A stretch of 64,000 nt of DNA from Enterococcus sp. PF1-24 (GTDB lineage Bacteria > Bacillota > Bacilli > Lactobacillales > Enterococcaceae). Each line of letters opens with the position of its first letter. The first letter of the stretch is position 1. This document shows, one piece after another, positions 9,029 to 18,834 of the stretch. The notes beneath the pieces were generated by a model that worked only from the letters and a program-made list of their open reading frames with translations, did no database searches and was not told the DNA's origin. The DNA lies in contig NZ_JARXWL010000014.1 in assembly GCF_029893325.1 (NCBI RefSeq), positions 1 through 64,000 on the forward strand. Direction: 5' to 3'. The translations under genes were made by a program, and so were the position numbers.

Positions 9029-10237
9029 ATGTCAAATTTAGCAATTGAAATTAATCATTTAACAAAAAAATATAATATGTACGCCAAACCTTCTGACCGT
9101 TTCAAAGAAGCTTTAAGCCCGAAACGGAAAAACTATCATGACGTTTTTTACGCTTTAAATGATGTCAATATTAAAGTGGAACCTGGCGAAATGATTGGCT
9201 TTATCGGTGAAAATGGTTCTGGTAAATCAACTTTATTAAAGATTATTACTGGCGTTTTAACCCCTACTGAAGGGGAAATGAAAATCAACGGTAATATCGC
9301 GGCCTTACTGGAATTAGGTTCTGGTTTTAATCCGGAATACTCAGGCTACGATAATATTTTCCTAAATGGCATGGTTTTAGGCTTTAGCCGTGAAGAAATG
9401 GAAAACATGGTAGATGATATTATTAAATTCGCTGATATCGGCGACCACCTTTATCAACCTTTAAAAACCTATTCAAGCGGGATGACTGTCCGTTTAGCTT
9501 TTGCTGTGGCAATTAATGTTGATCCTGATATTTTAATCGTCGATGAAGCTTTAGCTGTTGGGGATTTAGAGTTCCAATTAAAATGTATGGAAAAATTCAC
9601 TGAATTTCGGAATGCTGGTAAAACCGTTTTATTCGTTTCTCATGATGTCAATGCAGTTCGTCGTTTCTGTGACCGGGTTTATTGGTTAAAACATGGCGTA
9701 GTTGAAGCTGAAGGCGACACCATGGAAATCACTGAAGAATACGAAAACTTCTTAAAGAAAAAATCTTTAAAAACCGTTGACCGTGAAAGCACTTCGGTGG
9801 AAGAACATTCTGCTTACGATATCGTTGAAGTCAATCAAGCTGAGCTGTTAGATGAAAACAAACAACCTATTCAAGATATCGTAATTCAAGATAGCAAAGT
9901 TTTTGTAAAAGTTAAATATACTGTTAAAAAAGTTGATGTGAAGCGCCCTGTTTTAGGGGTAGCCATTCGAACAGTGGATAATCAATATGTTTGCGGGTTA
10001 AATACTTTATTAGATGACGTTGAAATTCCTTGGGAACTTGGGGAAAATGAGTTTTTCATTGAATATAGTAAAATGGCGTTACTTGGTGGCGAATACTATT
10101 TTGACGTAGCGGTTTTTGAAGAAAATGCCACGGTGCCATTTGTTTACAAAACGAAATTTTTAACAATGTTTATTACAGGGAAATATGTTGGTGAAGGAAT
10201 TGTTGTGTTAGATCACGTTTGGAAGGAGCAGGCATAG
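9029..10237 (+). CDS. epaM: ABC polysaccharide exporter ATPase with Wzt-like C-terminal domain (RgpD/TagH/EpaM type)
   Basis: This ATPase drives export of the undecaprenyl-linked polysaccharide. The N-terminal 240 residues are an ABC domain: Walker A GENGSGKST, the signature region TYSSGMTVRLAFAV, Walker B ILIVDEAL and the switch VSHD. Residues of about 260-402 form a beta-rich domain like the carbohydrate-binding end of Wzt, which in other systems recognises the finished chain; that function is inferred here. AAGGAG precedes the ATG. The 3' end carries the ribosome binding site of the next gene. Confidence 0.92.
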   Translation: MSNLAIEINHLTKKYNMYAKPSDRFKEALSPKRKNYHDVFYALNDVNIKVEPGEMIGFIGENGSGKSTLLKIITGVLTPTEGEMKINGNIAALLELGSGFNPEYSGYDNIFLNGMVLGFSREEMENMVDDIIKFADIGDHLYQPLKTYSSGMTVRLAFAVAINVDPDILIVDEALAVGDLEFQLKCMEKFTEFRNAGKTVLFVSHDVNAVRRFCDRVYWLKHGVVEAEGDTMEITEEYENFLKKKSLKTVDRESTSVEEHSAYDIVEVNQAELLDENKQPIQDIVIQDSKVFVKVKYTVKKVDVKRPVLGVAIRTVDNQYVCGLNTLLDDVEIPWELGENEFFIEYSKMALLGGEYYFDVAVFEENATVPFVYKTKFLTMFITGKYVGEGIVVLDHVWKEQA

Positions 10238-10239
10238 CC

Positions 10240-13200
10240 ATGAAGTATGATTTTGATTTATCTTTAGAAGAGCATACCAGTGTCGGCAAAATTATTACCC
10301 AAATTCCTGCTGGTTCTTCTGTTTTAGAGTTTGGTCCTGGTAATGGTCGCATGACTGAGTATTTAGTGAAAGAAAAAAACTGTCAAGTAGCCATTGTGGA
10401 ATTTGACCCTGAGCTTTATCAAAAAGTAATGACTTTTGCTAACGATGGTTTTTTAGGAAATATTGACACTTTTGAATGGGTGAAATATTTCGCTAATCAA
10501 CAATTTGACTATATTATTTTCGCTGATGTATTGGAGCATTTAACCAATACTGAAGAAGTTTTAAAAACTTGCCGCGACTTTTTAAAAGAAGCCGGTCGTA
10601 TTTTAATTACATTTCCTAATTTAACCCATAATTCCGTTTTAATCGGCTTGTTTAACAACGAGTTGGATTGGAAAGAATATGGCTTACTGGATCATACTCA
10701 CAATACTTTCTTCACGCAACATGGTTTTGAAGCTGTCTTTCAGCGGATAGATTTACATATTGCTATTGAAGATTTCACTTACGCCCAAGTGGGCCAAAAC
10801 GAAATTGAAACGAGCTACGAGCAATTACCATTACCTAGTCGCTATGATTTTCAATCTCGCTTATTTGGTGAAGTTTATCAATACTTTTATTCATTAAGCA
10901 AAACACCAGTAGCTGAACCGATTCGTCAAACACCGATTAATTCTAATTTCATTAAAGAAGTGGTTTTAACTTATCAATATACTGATGAAAAAGAATCTGG
11001 CATGTATTTATTTAATAATACAACTGGCGAAAATAAAGTTTCCACTCATCAAATTGCTGAAAATGTGCGTTCTTTAAAAATTTATCCTTTGAAAACTTCT
11101 GGGATTATTGCTTTTAGCGCTACTATTGACGGTGAAGAAGTCACACCTTTAGAAACAAACTTTATTACCAATGAAGATGAGCTATATTTGTTCTCTAACA
11201 AAGAAACCCGTCCTTACTTTTTATTTGATGGTGCAGACATTGCTGGCAAAGAATTAGTCCTATCTTTGGATATTCTCAGTGAAAATCAATTTTATGATAT
11301 TGAAGAAACAGCTTTTTATCAATTAGTTGAAACTAAGAAAACCAGCCAAGAAAAAATCAAACGGATGGAATCGCATCAAAAAGCCTTGGAAAACGACCAA
11401 GAGCAGTTAATTCAACGTTGTCAGCAATTGAATCAATTAGTTGATGACAGTACTTTGATGAAACTTGCCATTTTAAAAGATAATTCAACTTATCGTCCTT
11501 ATTCAAAAGACTTAGAAACAGAAATTCATTTAAATATTGAGATGATCGATTTAATTCCTGATGAAGGAAAAACCGTGATTCATGGTTGGGGCTACAGCAA
11601 ACATGATAAATTACCTTTAATTTATGCTTCCCCAGCTACCCAAGGGGCTTACTTTAGAGTAACCACTACTTTAAGACCTGATGTCATTGATTCTTTTGAT
11701 TTAGTTGAAAAAGAAAAATATGGTTTTATTTTAGAAATTGATCATTTTATCGCTAATAAAACTTTGAAATTAATCGTGGCTGACCATACTGGTAAAGAAT
11801 GGAAGCTGAAATTTAACCGTTTTAACTTAAGCAACGCTTCTTCGACTGCTCGCTTACGCCGAGTGTTAGGTTCGATTAAAAGAAACGGCTTAGGAACTAG
11901 CTTGAAAAATTGGCAAGCCCGCAAAAATAATCAAAGTGCTTATGATTTATGGATTGCTGAATATGAAAACTATGATTGGGATGCTTTGAAACAACAAGCT
12001 CAAGCTTTTACTTATCAGCCGAAAATCTCAATTGTCGTGCCTGTTTATAATGTTGAAGAAAAATGGTTAATGGCTTGTGTCAACTCTTTGAAAAAGCAAG
12101 TTTATTCAAATTGGGAACTTTGTTTAGCCGATGACGCTTCTACTGAAAGCTATATTAAACCCTTATTGGAAAACTTAGCTAAAGAAGATAATCGCATAAA
12201 AATCACTTTCCGTGAAAAAAATGGTCATATTTCAGAAGCTACTAATTCAGCGATTGAGTTAGTAACTGGAGAATATATTGGCTTTATGGATAACGATGAT
12301 GAGCTAGCGCCTAATGCTTTATTTGAAGTAGTCGCGGCTTTAAATCAAAATCCGGCAATTGATTTTATTTATACAGATGAAGATAAGATTACCGTTCGTG
12401 GTCAACGCTTCGATCCTTTCTTTAAACCTGATTGGAATGAAGAACTATTATTAGGTCATAACTATATCACCCACTTTGTAGTGGTGAAAAAAGATATCGT
12501 AACGACTCGTGCCGGTGGCTTACGCCATGAATTTAACGGCAGCCAAGATTACGACTTTGTTTTACGAGCAACGGAAGTAGCTGAAATTGTTCATCATATT
12601 CCAAAAATTTTATACCATTGGCGCACCATCGAAACGTCAACGGCCTTAGATCCACAAAGTAAAGAATATGCTTACACAGCTGGTAAAAACTCAGTACAAG
12701 CTGCTTTAAATCGCCGCAATATCCCGGCTGAAGTAGTTATGACTAAAAACTACGGGGCTTATAAGCCAAAATATACAATGGAAAAAGCACCTTTCGTTTC
12801 AATTTTAGCGATTGGTGAAGAAAAAAATGTCGGTACTTGGTTAGATGGCATTTTAAAACAAACGGTTTATCCTAACTATGAAATTTTAATGTCGGCACGC
12901 TTCACCACAGCAATTGGCGATTTAGATAAACGGATTCGCTTTGTAGCTGGTGCTAACATTAATGAAATGGCCGCTAACGCTAAGGGAGAATATCTAGTTT
13001 TCTTAAATGAACTATTAACGCCCAAAAGTCGTCAATGGTTATCAGAGTTAGTCAGCAGCGGGCAAAGAGCAACAATTGCTGCCGCTACTGGTAAAATTAA
13101 TTCTGAACACGAAGTCGTTTTAAATGTCGGTGTCGCTTTAAACCAAGAAAAAGAACAGTTGGAATTTGAACAACGGGGTGCTTCTAGCAAAACGATTGGT

Positions 13201-13509
13201 TCTTATTTCCGACCTGTTTTACCAAGAGAAATTTACGCTGCTACAGCTGATTTCTTATTGGTTAGCAAAGCTGATTTCCTTGCAGTTGGTGGCTTTGATT
13301 TAAACTTAGCCCAAAACTTATGGGGTGTTGATTTAACGATGCAATTGCGTAATCAAAAAGGCAAAATTATTTTCCAACCTTATAGTGAAATGGTAAGTGC
13401 TGATCAAACACTCTTTGATACCCCGCTACCAATCGCTGATTTACAAGGAAAATATAGCGCCGCTGAATTAAATGACCCTTATACCAACGAAAATATTTTT
13501 CTACTTTAA
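10240..13509 (+). CDS. Methyltransferase-glycosyltransferase fusion with two GT2-like domains
   Basis: A large cytoplasmic protein (1089 residues) likely to build or modify the exported polysaccharide. Domains in order: a class I SAM-dependent methyltransferase (VLEFGPGNGRM near residue 30, IFADVLEHL near 90); a region of unclear fold; a coiled coil around 365-410; a beta-rich domain; a GT2 domain from about 585 with ISIVVPVYNVEEKW, LADDAST and the metal-binding MDNDDE; and a second GT2-like domain from about 850. In the second, the usual ADNGST is MSARFTT and the usual NNDTE is NELLT, so it looks catalytically dead. I use ATG 10240 because GGAAGGAG lies ten bases upstream, inside the end of the ATPase gene. 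The next gene is a paralogue without the methyltransferase. It occupies the position of epaN-like genes, but I do not assign that name. Confidence 0.8.
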   Translation: MKYDFDLSLEEHTSVGKIITQIPAGSSVLEFGPGNGRMTEYLVKEKNCQVAIVEFDPELYQKVMTFANDGFLGNIDTFEWVKYFANQQFDYIIFADVLEHLTNTEEVLKTCRDFLKEAGRILITFPNLTHNSVLIGLFNNELDWKEYGLLDHTHNTFFTQHGFEAVFQRIDLHIAIEDFTYAQVGQNEIETSYEQLPLPSRYDFQSRLFGEVYQYFYSLSKTPVAEPIRQTPINSNFIKEVVLTYQYTDEKESGMYLFNNTTGENKVSTHQIAENVRSLKIYPLKTSGIIAFSATIDGEEVTPLETNFITNEDELYLFSNKETRPYFLFDGADIAGKELVLSLDILSENQFYDIEETAFYQLVETKKTSQEKIKRMESHQKALENDQEQLIQRCQQLNQLVDDSTLMKLAILKDNSTYRPYSKDLETEIHLNIEMIDLIPDEGKTVIHGWGYSKHDKLPLIYASPATQGAYFRVTTTLRPDVIDSFDLVEKEKYGFILEIDHFIANKTLKLIVADHTGKEWKLKFNRFNLSNASSTARLRRVLGSIKRNGLGTSLKNWQARKNNQSAYDLWIAEYENYDWDALKQQAQAFTYQPKISIVVPVYNVEEKWLMACVNSLKKQVYSNWELCLADDASTESYIKPLLENLAKEDNRIKITFREKNGHISEATNSAIELVTGEYIGFMDNDDELAPNALFEVVAALNQNPAIDFIYTDEDKITVRGQRFDPFFKPDWNEELLLGHNYITHFVVVKKDIVTTRAGGLRHEFNGSQDYDFVLRATEVAEIVHHIPKILYHWRTIETSTALDPQSKEYAYTAGKNSVQAALNRRNIPAEVVMTKNYGAYKPKYTMEKAPFVSILAIGEEKNVGTWLDGILKQTVYPNYEILMSARFTTAIGDLDKRIRFVAGANINEMAANAKGEYLVFLNELLTPKSRQWLSELVSSGQRATIAAATGKINSEHEVVLNVGVALNQEKEQLEFEQRGASSKTIGSYFRPVLPREIYAATADFLLVSKADFLAVGGFDLNLAQNLWGVDLTMQLRNQKGKIIFQPYSEMVSADQTLFDTPLPIADLQGKYSAAELNDPYTNENIFLL

Positions 13510-13522
13510 TTGATTGCTAGCC

Positions 13523-13620
13523 TGAGGTTGAGGAAATAAAAGCTATTAATTAATTCTCCTGCCTAAAGCTACTAAAAATAGACAGCTAGAATAATTAATG
13601 GCTCTCAACCTCATTTTTTT
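13523..13620 (+). terminator. Long stem-loop terminator between the two large glycosyltransferase genes
   Basis: TGAGGTTGAG (13523-13532) pairs with CTCAACCTCA (13603-13612), and inner arms of about 16 bases around AATTAAT also pair, giving a long extended hairpin that ends in seven T residues. It sits only 18 bases before the next start codon, so it may attenuate rather than fully stop expression of the second large transferase. Confidence 0.65.
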
Positions 13621-13637
13621 ATGAAAGGACTTTCCTT

Positions 13638-15773
13638 ATGAACGCAACGAAAACAATCTATAACATTGATAAAATTGAAAAAAATCGCAAAACCAACGAA
13701 CTTATTATCAGTGGTTGGGCTTTTGACGAAGCTAACAAAACGGCCACTACTATTTCTGTTCCTGAAGAGCAAGTTAGCAATTTTTCAGTTACCAACCTTT
13801 ATCGTAGTGACGTGATTATGGTGCATAAATTAAGCGCCAAAGAAGAAGTTGGCTTTGAAATTCGCTTGACTCCTAAAAATGTCGCTACTTTGCCAATTAC
13901 TTTTGGTGAAAGTGAAATTTATCAGTTAGATACCAAACAAAAATTCACCTTCACCCCTGAAAGTGAATCAGACTTAACGAAGCTTTTACGAAAAACCCGC
14001 AAAGGCTTAGGCTATTTAAAACGCAATGGTTTAAAACGTACTTTACAACGGGTGCAATTGGAACAAACGAAAAATACCAACGAAAATTATCAACAGTGGA
14101 TTGCCGAAAATGAAAACTGGCAAAGTGAAGCAATTTTAGCAGAAATTGAAAAATTTGCGTACCAACCGAAAATTTCAATTTTGGTGCCTGTTTATAACGT
14201 GGAAAAAGTTTGGTTAGATAAATGTATTGAGTCAATTGAAAATCAATATTATAGCAATTGGGAATTATGTATTGCCGATGATGCTTCAACAGACCCAGAA
14301 GTCCGGAGAGTTTTAGACGGCTTTGCTAATCGTGATGACCGTGTGAAAGTTTATTATCGTCCAGAAAATGGTCATATTTCCAAAGCAACTAATTCAGCTT
14401 TAGCGATTGCCACTGGAGAATTTGTCGCGCTATTAGATAACGATGATGAATTACCAGCAGTTGCTTTGTATGAAGTGGTTAAATGTTTAAATCAAAATCC
14501 CGAGCTAGATTTAATTTACAGTGATGAAGATAAAATTGATTTAGAAGGTCAGCGTTTTGAACCAGCATTCAAACCTGATTGGTCGCCAGATTTATTACTT
14601 GGTACCAATTATATTTCTCACTTAGGGGTTTATCGTAAATCTTTAATGGACGAAATTGGCGGTTTCCGGGTTGGTTATGAAGGGGCGCAAGATTACGATT
14701 TAGTTTTACGTTTCACTGAAGCAACTAGCAGTCAACGAATTGCTCATATTCCAAAAGTTTTATATCATTGGCGAGTGTTACCGACTTCTACCGCTGCTGA
14801 CCAATCTACCAAAGGCTATGCTTTTGAAGCTGGTTTAAAAGCAGTTAGTGAAGCTTTGCAACGACGGAAAATTTCTGGTTATGCTACTCACGCTGCTGGC
14901 AATGGTTTATATGATGTTCATTATGAAATCTTGAAAAAAGAAAAAGTCAGCATTATTATTCCCACTAAAAATGGTTACGAAGACATGAAACGCTGTCTGA
15001 CTTCGATTGTTGATAAAACGGATTATGATAACTATGAAATTATTGTTGCTGATAATGGCAGTACCGAAGAGCGGATGTTTGAGCTTTATCAACAATTCGG
15101 CCGTGAATTAGGAGAAAACTTCTCTTATCAAACGATTGATATTCCTTTTAATTTCTCTAAAATTAATAACATCGCTGCTGCAACTGCCAAAGGCAACTAT
15201 TTGCTATTTTTAAATAATGATACGGAAGTCATTTCGCCTGATTGGTTAACGAAGATGGTTTCTTTTGCTCAGTTAGAACGAATTGGTTGTGTGGGAGCTA
15301 AATTATATTATCCTAACCACACAATTCAACATGCCGGCGTTATTTTAGGTTTAGGCGGTGCTGCTGGTCATGGGCACCATACTTTCCCCCAAGGCGACTT
15401 CGGTTATTATGGCAAGTTAGAAATCAATGTTGATTATTTAGCGATTACTGCTGCTTGTTTAATGGTGAAAAAAGCTGATTTCGACCAAGTCGGTGGCTTT
15501 GATGAAGAATTAACCGTCGCCTTTAATGACGTTGATTTATGTTTGAAAATTTATGAATTAGGTAGAAATAATATTTGGCTTCACGGTGTAGAATTATTCC
15601 ACTTTGAATCACAATCTCGTGGTTATGAAAACACACCCGAAAAACAAGCTCGTTTCCAAAAAGAAACGGCTACGATGGAAACTCGTTGGCAGAAATATAT
15701 TGATAATGACCCTTACTACAATCCTAACTTATCAAGAACTTCCGGCGATTTTTCAATTCGTGTAAAAGCATAA
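13638..15773 (+). CDS. Large tandem GT2 glycosyltransferase (RgpF/EpaN-like class)
   Basis: A 711-residue cytoplasmic protein with two complete GT2 domains. A beta-rich N-terminal domain (about 1-115) resembles the middle domain of the preceding protein. The first GT2 domain starts near 175 (ISILVPVYNVEKVW, IADDAST, LLDNDDE, then DLIYSDEDKID). The second starts near 435 (VSIIIPTKNGYEDM, IVADNGST, FLNNDTEVI, FNDVDLC) and keeps all motifs that the paralogue upstream has lost. AAAGGA precedes the ATG. Linkage and sugar are unknown; polymerisation or side-chain addition of the rhamnose polysaccharide is inferred from the locus. Confidence 0.82.
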   Translation: MNATKTIYNIDKIEKNRKTNELIISGWAFDEANKTATTISVPEEQVSNFSVTNLYRSDVIMVHKLSAKEEVGFEIRLTPKNVATLPITFGESEIYQLDTKQKFTFTPESESDLTKLLRKTRKGLGYLKRNGLKRTLQRVQLEQTKNTNENYQQWIAENENWQSEAILAEIEKFAYQPKISILVPVYNVEKVWLDKCIESIENQYYSNWELCIADDASTDPEVRRVLDGFANRDDRVKVYYRPENGHISKATNSALAIATGEFVALLDNDDELPAVALYEVVKCLNQNPELDLIYSDEDKIDLEGQRFEPAFKPDWSPDLLLGTNYISHLGVYRKSLMDEIGGFRVGYEGAQDYDLVLRFTEATSSQRIAHIPKVLYHWRVLPTSTAADQSTKGYAFEAGLKAVSEALQRRKISGYATHAAGNGLYDVHYEILKKEKVSIIIPTKNGYEDMKRCLTSIVDKTDYDNYEIIVADNGSTEERMFELYQQFGRELGENFSYQTIDIPFNFSKINNIAAATAKGNYLLFLNNDTEVISPDWLTKMVSFAQLERIGCVGAKLYYPNHTIQHAGVILGLGGAAGHGHHTFPQGDFGYYGKLEINVDYLAITAACLMVKKADFDQVGGFDEELTVAFNDVDLCLKIYELGRNNIWLHGVELFHFESQSRGYENTPEKQARFQKETATMETRWQKYIDNDPYYNPNLSRTSGDFSIRVKA

Positions 15774-15779
15774 AATGAA

Positions 15780-15830
15780 CCCCAGGGAACAAAATCAAGT
15801 GAAGTGATTTTATTCTCTGGGGATTTTTTT
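15780..15830 (+). terminator. Terminator of the polysaccharide locus
   Basis: CCCCAGGGAACAAAATCA pairs with TGATTTTATTCTCTGGGG around a 7-base loop and is followed by seven T residues, right after the stop codon of the last large transferase. Confidence 0.9.
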
Positions 15831-15979
15831 AGTTTGATACTTTACTTTTTGTATAACACAACAAATTAAAAATCTTTTAAATCCCCCTGATACTCTAGTG
15901 TAACGCCTTTCTTATCTTCTTTTTTCCTGCTATCTGTGTTATATTTATCTTTGGGAAAAAATTCGGAAGGGTTTGCTTT

Positions 15980-17866
15980 ATGGTATATACAACTTTATTA
16001 TTAATCATTTTATTTAACTATCAGTTTTTTCAATCATTTGAGAAGAAACAGCTATTTACGCTGTTTAAAATCGCAACCCTCAACTTAATTATTTCATTTA
16101 AATACTATACGATGTTCGTGGGCATCCCGACATTTAAGCAGCTACCTCATTTACTTTTTGGAGCTGACGAAAAATTACTAATCGCCTCCCTCGTTGCGGC
16201 CGCACAAATTTACTTTCTATTTTATCTCTATTATCGTTTACGAGAAAAGAAAGTTTTCGTGCCTCGCTATCAAGAAAATTTAAAATTAAATACCTTACGC
16301 ATCCAAATAATTTTGAAAAAATTCATTAGTGGTGTGGCGGCGTTTTTAATTACTCTGAGTTTTCTCTTTTTATTTGCTTGTAATTGGGCGATTAGCTATT
16401 TCGGGAAAGTTGATATTAACCAAATATTGTTCACTTTAAGTCAGCCCTTAGAAGGCTCTGGTAGTGAACAAATTGAAAATTTTGTCTTCTCACCTTTATT
16501 AAACAGTATTTTGTGTAGTGTTCTAGTTTGGCTAGTAGTCAATCATTTGATTCAATTTAAAATTAAATGGAAAAATAGCGAAGAAAAGCCATCGTTGAAA
16601 ATTTGGAAATACCTTTTATTTCCGGCTTCAATTGTGATTTTTGCTACCAATTTATACTTAGGTCTTTCTGTTTTTGGCATTAAAGAAATTCGGGCAGCTC
16701 TGTTTGAAAATACGGAATTTTATGAAAGCTATTATAAAAATCCCGCAGAAGTCGAAATTACTTTTCCCGAAAAGAAACGCAATCTGGTTTATATTTACTT
16801 AGAATCTATGGAATCTTCTTATCTCTCACAAGATTTAGGTGGCGTAAAAAAAGAAAATCTGCTGCCTAACTTAGCGGAATTGGCACAGGAGAACACTCAT
16901 TTTTCTAATACTGAGAAATTAGGTGGCGCTTTACCCCTTTCAGGCGTCAACTATACGGTGGGGGCAATGGTGGCACAAACTTCAGGAATTCCTTTAAAAA
17001 CTAGTTTAAATCAAGATGTGCCGGAACAAAAAGCTGGTAATAATTACGGGGAAAATATTGAAGCCTTTTTACCGGGCGTTTATTCACTAGGAGAAGTTTT
17101 AGCTGAAGAAGGCTATCAACAGCAGCTGTTTATTGGCTCTTATGCCCGCTTTGCCAGTCGTGATAAATACTTTAAGCAGCACGGGGAATATCAAATTATG
17201 GATTATCCTTACGCTCATGCTAATCAGTGGATTCCTTCAGACCACTATGTTTGGTGGGGTTATGAAGATGAAATTCTCTTTGAACTAGCAAAAGAGCAAA
17301 TCGTCAAAACCGCAGCAAGTGGTGAGCCGTTTAACTTTACTTTGTTAACCGCGGATACCCACTTTCCTGATGGTTATATGACAGAAAACACGCCAGAAAT
17401 TTTTGATGACCAATATTCAAACGTCATTCACTATGCCGATGAAATGGTGGCTGATTTTATAACGTTTTTACAAGCACAACCTTTTTATGAAAATACCACG
17501 ATTATTATTTGTGGCGACCATATTACTATGGACCAAACGTTTGCCGCTAGCGTACCAGATGATTATCAACGAACTGTTTATAATTGCATTATTAATAGTC
17601 CAGTTGAAGCTAGCAAAACACAAAATCGGCAATTTTCAGCCTTAGATTTATATCCGACAACTTTAGCAGCTTTAGGAGCGCAAATCGAAGGAGAACGCTT
17701 AGGCTTAGGAACCAATCTTTTTTCTAAGCAACCAACTTTAATCGAACAATTAGGCTATGACACCTTAGATTTAGAGCTACAAAAAAAATCAACCTTTTAT
17801 GATGATGTCTTATTAGGGAAAAAACGTGAAGAACCAACAGACGAAAAAAAGCAGGCTGAGAAATAA
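15980..17866 (+). CDS. OpgB/LtaS-like membrane phosphoglycerol transferase, paralogue 1
   Basis: A polytopic membrane protein with an extracellular alkaline-phosphatase/sulfatase-fold domain, 628 residues. Five to six hydrophobic segments occupy the first 240 residues. The domain follows from about 265: YIYLESMESSY (metal-binding Glu), then NYTVGAMVAQTSGIP near 325, which has the catalytic Thr context of OpgB (MdoB) phosphoglycerol transferases, then TADTHFPDGY and CGDHITMD (metal-binding Asp-His). Such enzymes move phosphoglycerol from phosphatidylglycerol to glycans or teichoic acids. Placed just after the Epa-type locus, it may decorate that polysaccharide (inference). GGAAGGG precedes the ATG. 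A close paralogue is at 19752. Confidence 0.8.
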   Translation: MVYTTLLLIILFNYQFFQSFEKKQLFTLFKIATLNLIISFKYYTMFVGIPTFKQLPHLLFGADEKLLIASLVAAAQIYFLFYLYYRLREKKVFVPRYQENLKLNTLRIQIILKKFISGVAAFLITLSFLFLFACNWAISYFGKVDINQILFTLSQPLEGSGSEQIENFVFSPLLNSILCSVLVWLVVNHLIQFKIKWKNSEEKPSLKIWKYLLFPASIVIFATNLYLGLSVFGIKEIRAALFENTEFYESYYKNPAEVEITFPEKKRNLVYIYLESMESSYLSQDLGGVKKENLLPNLAELAQENTHFSNTEKLGGALPLSGVNYTVGAMVAQTSGIPLKTSLNQDVPEQKAGNNYGENIEAFLPGVYSLGEVLAEEGYQQQLFIGSYARFASRDKYFKQHGEYQIMDYPYAHANQWIPSDHYVWWGYEDEILFELAKEQIVKTAASGEPFNFTLLTADTHFPDGYMTENTPEIFDDQYSNVIHYADEMVADFITFLQAQPFYENTTIIICGDHITMDQTFAASVPDDYQRTVYNCIINSPVEASKTQNRQFSALDLYPTTLAALGAQIEGERLGLGTNLFSKQPTLIEQLGYDTLDLELQKKSTFYDDVLLGKKREEPTDEKKQAEK

Positions 17867-17884
17867 ACTCAGTCTGCTTTTCTT
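17845..17884. terminator. Bidirectional terminator between convergent genes
   Basis: AAAGCAGGCTGAG pairs with CTCAGTCTGCTTT around a short loop, with A and T runs on the two sides. It overlaps the stop codons of the phosphoglycerol transferase gene (plus) and the YihY gene (minus). Confidence 0.8.
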
Positions 17885-18768
17885 AATTCTTTTAAGCGTG
17901 TTAACATCCCTACTCGCTCTTGAACTTTTTCCCCTGTAGTATATTCCGCCACCACAGCATTAATTACACCGCCGAGAATCATCACCACCGAAGCAAAATT
18001 CAACCACAACATCAAGACGATGAAGCTCCCAATAATTTGATAACCACTTAACGTAGTCACAAAAAAACTTGAGTAAAGACTAAAAGCTTGCGAAAGCAAT
18101 AACCAACCCGCTGTGGCAAAACACACTCCTGGAACGATTGAGCGAAAAGAAGCTTTAGCGTTGGGCACTAAGAAATAAACTAACATCATAATCACAAACA
18201 AGCCAATTAAAGTCACTGGCCATTTTAAGGTTTGAAAAGTTACCAACCAACTGTTAGGCAGCTGTAAAATCGGCGTTAAATAATCTAATATCATTTTTCC
18301 ATAACCTAAAACGACTGTTACTAAACCTAATGCTGCTAATAAAAAGACAATCATAAAAATTGATACGATGCGTACCCAGATAATATTGCCCCGTTGTTCC
18401 ACACCATACGCTTTATTCATAGCCGTCTGCAAAGCGTTAATACTTTGGCTAGCAGACCATAAAACCGTAAGCGCCGAAACGGACAATAAACTACCAGAAC
18501 GTTGCGTCAGCAACCCTTCAATCGCCGGTTTCAAAAAATCAAAAATTTCAGCTGGCATCATCTCTTGCACGTAAACAAGCACCGTTGAAACTTCAATTTT
18601 TAAGAAAGGTAAAATATTCCCTACCGCAATCAATAAAGGAAATAACGAAAGCATCAAATAATAAGCAACAATCGCCGCATGATTAATAATGTCTGCTTCC
18701 GTCATGCGTTTATAAACCACTCGGATAAAAGTCGAGAGCTTCAACCTTTGTTTCCATTTTTCAATCAT
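17869..18768 (-). CDS. YihY/BrkB family membrane protein
   Basis: A 299-residue inner membrane protein of the YihY (historically BrkB or "ribonuclease BN") family. Family marks are IINHAAIVAYYLMLSLFPLLIA near the first membrane helix (read as two segments), LWSASQSINALQTAMNKAYG, and six hydrophobic segments. The biochemical role of the family is not established, and the old RNase BN label is considered an error. GGAG precedes the ATG. It probably forms a minus-strand unit with methionine aminopeptidase upstream (gap of 66 bases). Confidence 0.88.
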   Translation of the reverse strand: MIEKWKQRLKLSTFIRVVYKRMTEADIINHAAIVAYYLMLSLFPLLIAVGNILPFLKIEVSTVLVYVQEMMPAEIFDFLKPAIEGLLTQRSGSLLSVSALTVLWSASQSINALQTAMNKAYGVEQRGNIIWVRIVSIFMIVFLLAALGLVTVVLGYGKMILDYLTPILQLPNSWLVTFQTLKWPVTLIGLFVIMMLVYFLVPNAKASFRSIVPGVCFATAGWLLLSQAFSLYSSFFVTTLSGYQIIGSFIVLMLWLNFASVVMILGGVINAVVAEYTTGEKVQERVGMLTRLKELRKAD

Positions 18769-18834
18769 TAAACTTCTCCAAGATTACTTCTCTCTAAACT
18801 GTATGAGATGAAGATTTTTTATTTCAAATAGCAA

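Noticed and set aside
17869-18768. Annotating the YihY protein as ribonuclease BN
   Set aside because: That historical assignment belongs to a different gene (RNase Z); the protein is a membrane protein with no nuclease motifs.
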